The position numbers were made by a program, and so were the translations under genes. Shown one piece after another: positions 47,999 through 60,162 of a stretch of 64,000 nt of DNA. Origin of the DNA: Chimonanthus salicifolius (taxonomy: Eukaryota; Streptophyta; Magnoliopsida; Laurales; Calycanthaceae); assembly GCA_013350335.1 (NCBI GenBank), contig CM023535.1, forward strand, positions 35,620,991-35,684,990, given 5' to 3'. The notes beneath the pieces are model-generated. The model was not told where the DNA came from. It worked only from the letters and a program-made list of their open reading frames with translations, and did not search any database. Position 1 is the stretch's first letter. Each line of letters opens with the position of its first letter.

Positions 47999-49564
47999 TG
48001 TAATAACCCGAATTTTTGATAAATATATATATTGGCATTTATTCATTTTAAATTGAAGTTTGAGGTAATAAAATGCCAAATGGACCAAATTTTGGGACAA
48101 TGGCCCAAGGATAGCCCAATTGGGCCATGGATTGGATGAAATCCATTTAATGGGTCAATGAGGATTAAATCGGGTCAAGGATGGTCAGGTGGACCCGATA
48201 GCCGTGTGGGGCCCAATGGACCCAATTGAGGTAAGCCTAAGGTAAGGAGGGAATTTAATTGGGCTGTGGGCCCAATGTTTACCCTATGAATTAGAATTAA
48301 TACATGTAATTGGTCAATGGTAAGTAATCGGGTCAAAGATGGTCAATTTGAGTCAAAGGGCCATGTAGGACCCAATGGGCCAAGGTAACTAAGCCCTAAG
48401 ATAAATGGATAAGACAAGAATCTAATTGGGCCATGGGCCCAATGGCAATCCAATAAGAGGGATACAATTAATAAAATTTAAATCACCTAAGTTAGGTGAT
48501 AAATGGACCAAAGTAACATGGCCAATGGGGCCCACCTCCACCTCACCCATTGAGGTGGCGTGTGGACCCAAGAGTAGTGGGGCCGACCACCATGGTTGAC
48601 TTGGTCAACCATGGGTGGATCATGGAGGGAAATTAATGGGATTAAATTATATAGAAGGTGATTAATTAAATTAATCAAGGGATCAAGGTGATCTAAGTTA
48701 ATCAACCTAAGATTAAAATGGTCAAATGGCTAAATGGTCAAAACCACTCCAACAAACACAAACCACCTCAAGAAAACACAAATTAAAACCATGGGCTTGA
48801 ATGGTGGTTGGGTCTCAACCACCACCACCAAAGTCAAGCCAATCCATGCTTGGTTGGTGAAGAAATTAATGTGGAGTGAAGACCACTCCAACCACGTCCA
48901 TTCCTTTGCAAACCAACCCATTTCATTCAAGCATTCCTCATACACCAAGAAAAAAAAAAACGGCACCCACCTTGCAAGAGAGGAGAAAGAACTTAGAAGA
49001 AAAACTTAGAAGGAAAAGAAAAAGAAAAGAGAAGAAAAAAGGTGAAACCTTGGATTCACCATTGGAAGACCAAGAGTTACTATCTTCATCATCTTCCCCT
49101 CTTTCCCTCTCTCAACCTAACCCTATCTTAGCCAATCCAAACATGTCCCACCATTGATCAAGCACATCTAGCCGATCAAAGATCAAGAAGAAGCAGAGAA
49201 AAGGCTAAGGAAATCAAGTGGAGGAACAAAGACCGGAGGAGTCGTCGGATCGTAAGTATGTTCTAAACAAGAGATTTAATTGTTAAGGTTTTAAGTTTTG
49301 GAATCCATCCTTGCCATATGATGGTGGCCAAATTATTTTAGGCTATGGAATGGATTTAAAATCCATCAAATGGAAGGCTAAGAAAATGGAAATGATGATG
49401 AATTTATTAAGAGGTTAAGGTTTAAAAGTTTGGAGAATGGCTAATGAGCTTTAGTTTTTTTTTTTAAAATGAGTGAACATTAGTGATTTATGATTTCAAT
49501 TTTTGGAATTCTAAGGTTATATTAAAGCATGGAGAATATGGAATTTTTAATGAATGGATGGACC

Positions 49565-50875
49565 ATAGGGTTCGGCCATGTAGCATGGCCGAACCCCATG
49601 GTAAATGAGGATGATTTTAATTTGGATTATATTTTAATATTATGCATTTTAATTAGGGTTTTTATAAGAAATAAAAAGTTGGAGAATGGTTTAGGGTTCC
49701 AAGGATTTAAAGGATTAAATGTAGGCAATTTTTGGAAAAAAGTTTTATGATGGAATCCATGGATGATATAAGATTAGAAGTATGGAGAATGGTTAATGAA
49801 AATTAGTTTTCAAATGATTAAAAAAATGGGTGTTTTAAAGGATTGTTAAAATGAGAAATCATGAGGAAATGTTGGTGGTTTTTAATGGACTTTAAATGTG
49901 ATTAAAGGACCCAAGTTAAAAATGAGGGAAAGGCATCATGGGTTCGGCCATGGTGTATGGCCGAACCCATGACCCATGTTTTAGGTCATTCATGGGCTAA
50001 GTATGGTTTATATATGTGCTTAAACAAAATGGAAATTAAGTTAAGTTAATGATGAAATTTAAATAGATGTTACAAGTATGATATGTGATGTTTAAATGGA
50101 ATAAAGATAGTGATTGAAATGGATGATTTAAGTTTCATTGGAGGTATGTTTAATGAGTAATTGAAACCAAGAAGGATGGGGAAAGAAACATCATGGGTTC
50201 GGCCATGATGTATGGCCGAACCCATGACCCAAATTTTGATCAACTTTAGGCTAAGGTTAATGCATGTACCAATGCCTAGGAGGTTGTTTTAAAGGGCCAA
50301 AATGAATAAAGATTTGTGATTTTTGAAATGGATTATTTTTGAGACAAAATATGAGTCTTTGAAAATGGCACCAATAAAAGTGCACCATGAACCCTATGGT
50401 AATATCTTGGGACTTTTATGAATGGAAAACAATGGAGAGAAATGAAAATATTAAATGGATTGGTGAGCATGGTAGGTGATGTTTTATATGAGATGAAAAA
50501 TGGGGTTTTAAATGAATGACTTAAATTCATTGGTGAAGGTAAAATGAACCAAGAAATTAGGAAATAGACATCATGGGTTCGGCCATGGTGTATGGCCGAA
50601 CCCATGACCCCTTTGGGAGCCATATTATGGGCTAGGTATGGAATTATTTATGGGATTAAATATTTACAAATTTTATTAAACTAGATGGCTGATTTTATGA
50701 TGTTATGTCATGATTAAGAAATTATAAATGGGTCCAAGTTTATGGGTCAAATATGGACTTAAATATGCATGGATAAAAGGGGTAACTTAACCATGGAAGA
50801 GGAGTGGCAAAACCGTAATTTGTGGCCACATTGAAGGACCATGGGTTCGACCATGGTGCATGGCCGAACCCTATG
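49565..50875 (+). repeat. GGTTCGGCC hairpin array, LTR I
   Basis: Copies near 49565, 49938, 50194, 50574 and 50840; three are the perfect CATGGGTTCGGCCAT form or one base from it. Confidence 0.85.
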
Positions 50876-51429
50876 TGGGTTGGACATGAAAATGGATATA
50901 TTATGAAGGAATAAATGAAGCGGATAGTTGCTGCGTTTTAGGCTCGCAAATCGGAATTTTAAATTTGGCCAAAAATTGGATTTATGTATGAGTCTAAAAC
51001 CAATGGATAATGGGCTAAGTTAGGGACTTAATCATGGATGATGTAGGGACTAATCCGGTAAATGTAATAAGGTATCGGGCGTCGCAAACGGTACGCGATC
51101 GGCGACCGGATTATCGAACGGGAAGCGTAACGGAACGCGACACGGTATTCGGTAGGATTCCTACCTTTTTTGTAAGCGATGGATATGTGATGGTGTTTTA
51201 AATTATTTTGAGTTGGCTTATTATGGATTTATGATTATAATTTATGATTTATGGGACTTGCACTATGATGGGTTTTAACTTATGAATTACATGATAGTAT
51301 CATGGATTATATTTTAATATTATGCATCATATGACTATGTATGGCATATCGAATATGGTCTATCTATATACTACATAGCATAATGCACCTACATCTCATG
51401 CATGGCATGGGCAGAAAAAAAAAAAATAA

Positions 51430-51600
51430 ACCGGAGTCCATGCTCCATCGGGGCGACCGAGAATCAGACATGGGGATAGCCTGAGGGCTATAACCGGAGT
51501 CCATGCTCCGTCGGGGCGACCGAGAATCAGACATGGGGATAGCCTGAGAGCTATAACCGGAGCCCATGCTCCGTCGGGGCGACCGAGAAACAAACATGGG
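51430..51600 (+). repeat. Three tandem 63-base units, LTR I
   Basis: ACCGGAGTCCATGCTCCG units followed by GGGGCGACCGAGAA and GCCTGAGGGCTAT-type spacers. The minus-strand frames here (SRSPRRSMDSGY-like repeats) are repeat artefacts. Confidence 0.85.
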
Positions 51601-52295
51601 GAACAGGATATTGTATGATCATACGGATAATGGGTGGGACACATGACATAAGCACCCATGACATAGCATTCATCACATACCTATTTTGTTGCATTTTATG
51701 TTATCGATATGTGTGTATCACTAATCCATGTGCTAGCCCTACTCGGAGTCCTACTGGGCGCGTTGACTAACGCCCTACTTCTACCCTAGCTGATGACGCA
51801 GGAGAGGCAGGAAGCGGTGGACATACCGGAGGCCAAGCTTAGGAGCTTGGAAAGTGCAGTCCTAGTTTATATTATGTTTACATTTTGGAGATGTAATTTT
51901 AAAGTAACTTAGCTTGTTGGGTTGTATAAATTTACGTTTCTTGCGATGGTTTTGGACGTTACTTATGGACGATACATTTGGTAATATAATCACGAACATA
52001 GGGGCATTTTGGTAAATTCAATGTTGTATCTTCCCTTCTATCTAAAAACCGGTAGGATAGAATTTATTATCATGTTCCGCAATGATTATAATCCGCGAGC
52101 TTACTTCCTACGCGTGAATCATTCTCGTGGACTTAGTCCCGCGCACGCGTGGGGTTGGCCAGTTAAGGGTCGGGCTTTAGAAGCTCGGACTTAACTCGCG
52201 TCGTGGCGTCCGCGCCCTCTCTCACTCTTCTATTTCAAAAAAAAAAAATAGACTCTGATTTTCGGAAAATGGGTGAAAAAGGGCGGGGCGTTACA

Positions 52296-53103
52296 TCATG
52301 CATGGCATGGGGTGAAGGATATGTAACCGGAGGGACCACACTCCATCGGGGCGTCCGAAAAACCTATGTGGGATATATTGATGTGTTTTTCCGTCAAGAA
52401 GAAACCAGAGGGGCCACACTCCGTCGGGGCATCCGAAAGACGTATGTGGGGGTACTTATATGTACTTGTGATGGGTGGGACTAATTGCATTTGACATCCT
52501 TGACATGGCATGGTTTATACGGTTTTTGGACATTATGATATTATATGCATGTTTTGTACTAACCATGTGTTAGCCCTAATCGGAATACCTACTGGGCGCG
52601 TTGTTCTAACGCCCTACTTCTACCATAGTGGATGATACAGGAAATGAACGGAACGATGAACGCAAAAAGGGCCAAGCATAGGAGCTTGGATGCTTTTAGT
52701 TTATATTTCGATTAAGTTACTTATGGACTTGTATTTTGAGTAACTAGACTTCGGGCATGTAATAATTTAGATAATTTGCTATGGTTGGATGTTTATTTGG
52801 ATAATTATGTTATGTTAATTATGATTAAAAACTTGACATACGTTGCTAGCTGAAATGGAATAGAACTAGGTTCTATTATAATTCCGCAGTTATGATTTTA
52901 ATCCGCATGTTTATATTGTTATGTGTGAACCGTTTTCATGGACTTAGTCCATGCACACATAGGGTTGGCCAGTTAAGGTTCGGACTTTAGAAGTTCGGAG
53001 TTAGCTCGCGTCGTGACGTCTCGCTCTCTATCACTCTCTCTTTATAAAAAAAAAAATAGATTCTGATTTACGAAAAGCGAGTGAAAAAGGGCGGGGCTTT
53101 ACA
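52296..53103 (+). repeat. LTR F, third segment
   Basis: Continues with CATGGCATGGGGTGAAGG as in L. It includes two tandem units (52325-52455), the CTAACGCCC element near 52607, AG at 52628, U5 hairpins and the end GGGGCTTTACA, where one base differs from the usual GCGTTACA. The right flank is minus-strand LTR J. Confidence 0.9.
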
Positions 53104-53343
53104 TTTACCCTAATGCTCAATTCATCTTGACCCATTGGGTCCCAATTTGGGCCTTTGACCCAATTGACCACTTTGACCCAATTAAATAGAATTAATCCTA
53201 TCCATGGTCCATTGGACCATACTTAGGCCATTGCCCCAACTTCGATCCATCTAACATCCACTCCATCTATAAATTTTAATTTTTTATAATTAAATTAGAT
53301 AATAGCCAATATAATTATTGAATTGCAAATCCGGGTTATTACA
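53104..53343 (-). repeat. LTR J fragment, minus orientation
   Basis: The reverse complement begins TGTAATAACCCGG at 53343 and reaches the GGGACCCAATGGGTCAAGAT phrase of B-type U3 before being cut by F, about 240 bases in. The rest of J lies left of the window. Confidence 0.82.
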
Positions 53344-53928
53344 CCGACTCCTGACTGGCCCAATTTTAACACGTACGTGAGTCAACTCACCAAGCATTTA
53401 TGTATGTGCCAGCATAACACAACAGAAATAGAATATGCGGAAATAACATTTTGCGGAGTTATAATACTAAACATTCGATAGCAAAGTTGAAAATTACTAA
53501 ACCAAATAAATCAAAATATCAAACCATATCAAAACAGAATTCATCTAAGTTATTACATCAACGATCCTATAAAATTACATAGTTCTAATCAAATTATCAA
53601 ATTAAGAACTGTGACATCATCAAGCATCTCCGGATCTATTTCTTCATCAAGCATGGCTACCACTAGGTCCATCTTCTTCTCCTTTACCCTGATTTGTGTT
53701 AACATCTATGGGAAAAATGTAAGGGCTTAGTCAACTTGCCTAGTACTAAGCTCCGATTATAAAATGTACAAAGTGTAAAATCTCAAAATATAATATAATG
53801 AGGATAATAATGAATAAAATCCAAAGTGTGATTAACTTATATTTCTCAAATAGAAGATGTACCAAAATCTGATAACGCAGAAATCACAAAATGATATGCC
53901 ATAGGTGCCATGCACCAATGATATGCCC
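53344..53928 (-). repeat. Diverged LTR O, minus orientation, oldest layer
   Basis: On the minus strand the order matches the 3' half of these LTRs: AATCGGA, then TACTAGGCAAGTTGACTAAG, CCCTTAC, a poly(A)-like TGTAATAACTTAGAT, TTTGCTATC, two CCGCA phrases, and GGCCAGT just before J. Identity is far lower than among the others. Target of both J and K. Confidence 0.6.
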
Positions 53929-55326
53929 TTTAACGCCCTACCCTTTTTCACTTGCCGAAAACCAGAGTATATCTTTCTTTTTATAAATGAAGAGTGAGAG
54001 AGAGAGGGTAAACGTCACGATGCGAGGTAAGTTCGAGTTTCCAAAACCCGACCCTTAACTGGCCACCTTTACGTGTGCGTGGCACGCTTACAAATAATTG
54101 TGGAAAAAACATATCGATAAGATTTCATACATAAACATGACATCGATATCAAGCAAGGAAGTCAATCACATAAAATTAACTGAAGTTTAAATATCCAAAT
54201 ATATCATCAAACCATAGCAAAATAAACTAAGTTATTACAATCCCATTAACTGTTCTTTCAATACATTAACTCAAATCCATTAAATAAAATAAACATAAAT
54301 TGCCCAAGCTCCTATGCTTGGCTCCCATCATGTCCCAAGTCCTTGTCGTTTCCTGTTTCATCATCTAAAGGGTAGAAGTAGGGCGTTAGTCAACGTGCCC
54401 AGTAGGAATTCCAAATAGGGTTATGTACACATTGGATCAATATGGAAATCATGATACTAGATCAAATCAAAATAGTAAAGCATCTCATAGTATTAAAAAC
54501 AGCACATGATAATCATATGCAAATCATGCTAATGTATGTGCCATGTCATGGGTGTCAAATGCCAATGATTCCCCACCCAATCTCCATATCCAATCACAAT
54601 ACCAATCATATCAATAGTCTCCTTGATATAATGAAACCATATCAAGGTGTTCCCTTGGCCATTTACGTCTGCAGTGTTTTGTGACGGCACCACCAGGTCA
54701 CCATTATACCACGTATGTTAATCGGAATTACCGACGGAGCGTGGACTCCTCCCTCTGCGCAGGGCTTTTGGACTGGTTACCCCGGAGCTCTTTGGCCCAA
54801 ATTACGTTGTGCCCCTATCTAGCAATCCCGGACAAGGCCAAAATATCAATGGTTCACATAGCTTCTTTCAAGCTAGTTTTCAAGCCCAAGTCATGTCCTG
54901 ACAGCTCATAACTTGGCTTGTTGTCACATATACTCCGTCCCATGCCATGCATGAGATCATGAATGCCATAATGCCTTTTTATTTCAAATCACATGTTACC
55001 ATCAGAACAGTTCATAATCATATACATTTCATAAATCAAAGTAAGTCAGCATGTTCGGAAATACAAAATCAGTAATACAAATAAACAGTATACTATCTTT
55101 GTTTTTTGTGAAGATACCGTTCAACAATCACGTCGCAACGAATCGCTAACGTTTTCCGAAATCTCTTTACCTTAATGAATTTAATCACAAACATATATCA
55201 ATTTGATTTTCCCTTTAATTTAATTACTCCTCACATCCAACCAAATAAACAGACATATCTAAAAGAAATATTAAAAATTCAAACTTTTCAATTTAGTTGA
55301 CTGAATCACGTCCAGTTACTATTCTC
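53929..55326 (-). repeat. LTR K, minus orientation (5' part outside the window)
   Basis: The reverse complement ends GGGTAGGGCGTTAAA (C to A change in the usual TTACA). It carries the GGCCAGTTAAGGGTCGG phrase, the CAAGCATAGGAGCTTGG hairpin near 54303, GGGCACGTTGACTAACGCCC near 54380-54400 and a CCGGAG-like module near 54720-54750. L interrupts it before its hairpin array. Confidence 0.8.
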
Positions 55327-58300
55327 TGTAACACTTTGGAATTCTATGATTATCAATGTTTACGGAATTTGCCATTTTAATTGTGTATTAACAGATATGA
55401 ACCTTAGATGGGTAAGGTGTTGGGTCAATGGCTCAATTAGGACCCAACGGTTATGGTATAAGGTCCAATTTAAATTAAATGGGGCTGAATTAAAATGGTA
55501 ATGTAATATATCTATCTGGATTAAGTGATATGCGCATGAGGATGACACACACACGCAAAAGGCTAGATTTCCTCTCAAGAAATTAAGGAGTTATAGCCCA
55601 ACCAAGATTGTCCTAAATGAACAACACGCCTAGATGAATTGGATTAGGCCATGACATTCGATTGCTTAAATCCAAATAAAGAAGATGTCAAAAATTAAAT
55701 ATAGATAGCATGGCCGTGTATATGGGATTTGCATATCCAAGATGATGCGCTGGAATCCTTTAAAAAGGGGTCCTTTCCTTGGTTCAGAGTGAAACCAGAG
55801 GATTGCTAAATAAAGAAGATGTCTAAGATTAAAAATAGAGATTGCTTTGCCGTGTGTGGGATAGGCGCAATCCATGTTGATGTGCCAAAAAGGAGTCCCT
55901 TCCTTGTTGAGAGCGACACTAAGGCAATTGGTAAAGTACAAAGGGCGCATGGCATCTTGTAACATAGGACCGAGTGGAGATTAATAAAGGAGAGGCAAGA
56001 GGGGCGCACGGCATACACCATCAAGAAGGTCTTGACGCTGGGTGCTCTGGCAAGAAGTATTCTAGGCAGTGTGCAAGGAAGAGAAGGATCGGAAGAACAA
56101 ACTAGAGCGAAGGAAAACCGGAGGGGTCGCGAAACCGGTATGTAATTTTGATAATTTTGTTTAAAGAAAGGAACCATAGGGTTCGGCCATGGTGTATGGC
56201 CGAACCCTATGGAAGAAAATTGAGGGATGAATGTTAAGGTTTAAATGAAAAGGATGAACCATAGGGTTCGGCCATGATGTATGGCGGAACCCCATGGAAA
56301 TATATTGTTAATATTTTTTAATGGATTTGAAAGATGGAAATCATAGAAGTATGCTTATGGTTTTAAAAGGTTTTAAAATGTTGGGATGAATGTATGAATG
56401 AGAACCATCAAACGATGTAATCTTAGTTGAATGATTTTTAAAGAGAAGATTATGAACCATAGGGTTCGGCCATGGGGTATGGCCGAACCCCATGGAAGAT
56501 ATTTATTAATTTAGAAAGGTTCTAATGATGGACTTTTGGATCAAAAAGGAAGGAACCTTGGTTTATGGATTCAATGATGGTAATTGATATAATTGGAAAG
56601 TTAGACATCATAGGGTTCGGCCATGGTGTTTGGCCGAACCCCATGAATCAATTCTATGGGTTAATTATGGATGTATTATTGTAAATAAATTAAAAAGGAG
56701 GATGGAACAATAATATCATGGGTTCGACCATGATGTATGGCCGAACCCCATGAACCAACTTAATGGATCGTTTATGGAGGGTTTTATTGATGGTTATATG
56801 GTTGTGGATCATTGGTGGATCCATGTATGTAATGTCTAAATTTATGGACCTATGTGTTGAACCTAAACCTAAGGTGATGAAGGAAATGGCAAAAAGGTAA
56901 ATAGGTGAAAATTATGGACATAGGGTTCGGCCATGGTGTATGGCCGAACCCCATGAACTATTTGATGGACCATGTGTTGGAATATTTTAAGGGACACTTA
57001 GAGTGGTTATGCATGTTTAAGGAAATGAGGGATTTAATTATATATAGACCTATGTTCATGGTTTATGTCATTGGTTATGGATAAGGTATAATGGCAATAT
57101 TGTAATTAAGTGAATTAATGGACCATGGGTGAGGCCATGGTGTATGGCCGAACCCCATGGGGAAGGTTTGGTGGACTTAGATTTTTATCAATGCTAAATA
57201 ATTATGGTATAATTGATTAGATGTATGAATTAAGGGTAGTATGATCTTGGTTTTAAAATTAATGATCAAAGGACTATAAGAAAGGCACCAAAATAAGGAA
57301 GTGAGGTTCGGCCATGTTGTATGGCCGACCCCCACAAGGTTGGGACTTGGACATTATTGTAAATCAAATGGGACATGGTTTTAATTATTTGATATATTAT
57401 AAGGTAACGGGACCTCACAAGGTGTGTACGATCGTGAGCGGTTACCGGACGGAAGCGCAAGGACACGTTAGTGGTCTTTGGTAGGATTCCACCTCTTTGA
57501 AACCATGGGTTTAATGTACAATATTTTTATCTTATTTTGATGAATTATCTTGCAAAAGATATTGTTTCAAAATGTGAGTTTTAATGCTATGTTTATATGA
57601 TAAAATAGCATGTGATTCATTAGCATCTCATGCATGGCATGGGGTGAAGGATATGTAACCGGAGGGGCCACACTCCGTCGGGGCGTCCGAAAAACCTATG
57701 TGGGATACCTTGATGTGCTTTTCCATCAAGAAGAAACCGGAGGAGCCACACTCCGTCGGGGCGTCCGAAAGACCTATGTGAGGGTACTTATATGTACTTG
57801 TATGTACTTGTGATGGGTGGGACTCATTGCACTTGACATCATGACATGGCATGGTTTATATGGTTTATGGACTTTATGTTATTATATGCATGTTTTGTAC
57901 TAACCATGTGTTAGCCCTAATCGGAATACCTACTGGGCGTGTTGTTCTGACGCCCTACTTCCACCCTAGTGGATGATACAGGAAACGAGGGGAATGATGA
58001 ACCAAAAAGGACCAAGCATAGGAGCTTGGTCCTTTTTATTGGATGATATTTTATTTATGTTACTCATGGACTTGTAATTTGAGTAACTAGACTTTGGGCA
58101 TGTAATAATTTAGATAATTTACTATGATTGGATGTTTATTTGGATAATTATGTTATGTTAATTATGATTAAAGACTTTACGTACTTTACTATTTGAAATG
58201 GAATATAACTAGGTTCTATTATAATTCTGTAGTTATGATTTTAATCTGCATGTTTATATTGTTATGTGTGAACCGTTTTCATGGACGTAGTCCATGCACA

Positions 58301-58453
58301 CATAGGGTTTTCCAGTTAAGGGTCGGACTTTAGAAGTTCAGACTTAGCTCACGTCGTGACGTCCCGCTCTTGCTCACTCTGTTATTTAAAAAAAAAAAAA
58401 AAAGACTCTGATTTACGGAAAGCTTAGCGAGTGAAAAAGGGCGGGGCGTTACA
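55327..58453 (+). repeat. 5' LTR of element L
   Basis: TGTAACACTTTGG to GGGGCGTTACA, 3127 bases, followed two bases later by a primer site. GT at 56138 in GGTATGTA, eight hairpins between 56176 and 57340, CpG-rich block at 57400-57480, two tandem units at 57657-57785, AG at 57969, U5 hairpins near 58262-58360. TTCTC at 55322-55326 is the left target-site flank; the right one is outside the window. Confidence 0.93.
56176..57340 (+). repeat. GGTTCGGCC hairpin array, LTR L
   Basis: Copies near 56176, 56261, 56459, 56612, 56718, 56925, 57127 and 57302; arms intact or with one or two changes, for example GGTGAGGCCAT near 57127. Confidence 0.85.
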
Positions 58454-58794
58454 GTTGGTATCAGAGCGAACCAGAAAGATTGAATCTTTCGAAGTAAATT
58501 AATCTGGCCCCTGTGCATTAATTTACTTCGTTAGACTCAGACGGAACATTCAATCTGAGAACAACAATGGATGATAACAAAGGAAGTGTTGTCAAAATAA
58601 ATGGATTTATCAAACATAGCAAAATAGGATATATTTTCTCAATATACCCGAATTGAGAAACAAAACAATAGATACTTAGGAATTCCCCAAGAACAAAATC
58701 AAGAGTGCTTATTTGGAAATTTCCCCAAGAATAGGATGATACAAACTTTACGATAAAAACTAAGTCATGATATTTTTCAATGGCTTAGGGAAGA
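58454..58794 (+). other. Primer binding site and structured leader of element L
   Basis: TGGTATCAGAGC (58456-58467) fits initiator tRNA-Met. Just after it, AGATTGAAT (58477-58485) pairs with ATTCAATCT (58548-58556), enclosing GAAGTAAATTAAT (58491-58503) paired with ATTAATTTACTTC (58517-58529). Both stems are perfect. Such leaders commonly serve priming, dimerisation or packaging; which applies here is unknown. Confidence 0.85.
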
Positions 58795-60162
58795 ATGCCT
58801 CCAAAGAGAAATACCTGACAAAACCAGAAAGGGAAGGAAAAAGAGGTAGAAACCTCTCAACATGAAAAGGAAGTAGAGAAATCTCAACATGAAGAGGAGG
58901 AACGACAATCTCGACATGAAGAGGAAGAACAACCATCCCACCAAGAGGAGGAAGAACAAAGCAGCGTGAATATACCAGTGGTGCCTCCTGAACTACAAAG
59001 CTTGGTTAAAGTAGTGGTCACTTCGGTGCTTCAACAGCACTTGAACGGGAATGGAACCACCAACGAGACCAACGACAGGAGCATGGTCAGGGACTTCCAG
59101 CAACAACGCATTCTTTATTTCAAAGGGAAAAAAAGGGTTGTCGGAGCAAAAAATTGGCTGAAAAGGATCACTCAGATCCTGACCCTAATCAAGATTTCGA
59201 GTCATGCTGACAAGATTTTACTGGCCACCTCACAACTGATCGATGATGCCTGTAAATGGTGGGAGGTGGTAGAGAAGCAGTGAGCACTTCTTCCGGAAGA
59301 AGAGAGGACTCCGATGACTTGGGATCAGTTCTCAGCTACCTTCTTGGACCAATATTATCCTGAGGAGGAGAAGGAGCGCCAGACCCAAGCTTTTCTATCT
59401 TTGGTACAAGGTACCATGATGGTGGCAGAGTACTAGCAAGAGTTTCTCAGTTTGTCTTGCTATGCATTTCATATGGTGGATACAGAGTATCGAAGGGCGC
59501 GCAAGTTTGAGCGGGGCCTTCGGCCAAGTATTAGGGCCAAGGTAACCATATTTAAGGCAGCTACATTGGCAAAGGTGGTCAACAGGGCCACTATAGCAGA
59601 GCAAGAGATGGCTGAGTTAGTGCGTTTTGACAATCGCCGAGCTCAGAGTGGGAAGGGTACATTTCAGCCCAACAAAAGGTTCCGACCGAACTTTAGCAGA
59701 CCCTCACCATCCATTGGGTCAACAGGGGGCTTTCGTCCCAACCAGCCCTCCCCATCTGCATCAGTCACTCAAGCTCCCAGAGGGGTGAGCAACTGCTTCC
59801 ATTGTAATCAACTGACCCATTTTAAGAGGGAATGCCTACAACTCAGTAAACCCTCTTATTCCAAAGGTTCATCTTGCTCACCAGCTAGGCCAGCTAATTC
59901 ACGAGGAGGCAGGACATTTAACCAGGCGGGACGGGTGCCTACAGGATTTGGACGGTTATTTACCTTAGCTCCTTCAGCAGCAGAGGATCACTCTGTGATT
60001 CAAGGTATGGCGGTAGTCAGTAGTTCCTACGCCTATGCTTTATTTGATTTTGGAGCATCCCACTCTTTCATATCTGCTGCATTCATATCTGCAACTGGAA
60101 CTTTAATAAAAAAAACTGTCCACATCACTCACCATTGTATCCCCTCGTCGGAGACACATTAG
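58795..60162 (+). pseudogene. Element L gag and start of protease
   Basis: ATG at 58795 opens MPPKRNT, then a TGA (58816-58818) at codon 8. A charged Glu/Gln/His-rich segment follows, then the Gag core, which continues into the part visible in A. Further stops: TGA 59281-59283 and TAG 59434-59436. The zinc knuckle CFHCNQLTHFKREC (from about 59793) keeps CX2CX4HX4C. The protease site reads DFG, not DSG (near 60046-60054), which would inactivate it. A frameshift at an A-run near 60108 ends this frame. Confidence 0.9.

Larger units (their letters stand above)
47999..52295 (+). repeat. Solo LTR I
   Basis: TGTAATAACCCGA to GGGCGTTACA, 4297 bases, flanked by TCATG duplications (47994-47998 and 52296-52300). 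B-type. It is longer than its relatives, partly because a U3 stretch occurs twice (similar phrases near 48110-48250 and 48350-48450). Modules: GT at 49252, five hairpins between 49565 and 50875, CpG-rich block at 51070-51160, tandem units at 51430-51600, AG at 51789. Confidence 0.93.

Noticed and set aside
51364..51659. Arg/Ser-rich repetitive minus-strand frames
   Set aside because: Translation of the CCGGAG tandem units on the wrong strand; not conserved as protein between LTRs.
58456..58467. Possible tRNA-Met gene fragment
   Set aside because: Twelve bases only, placed two bases after an LTR end: a primer binding site, not a gene.
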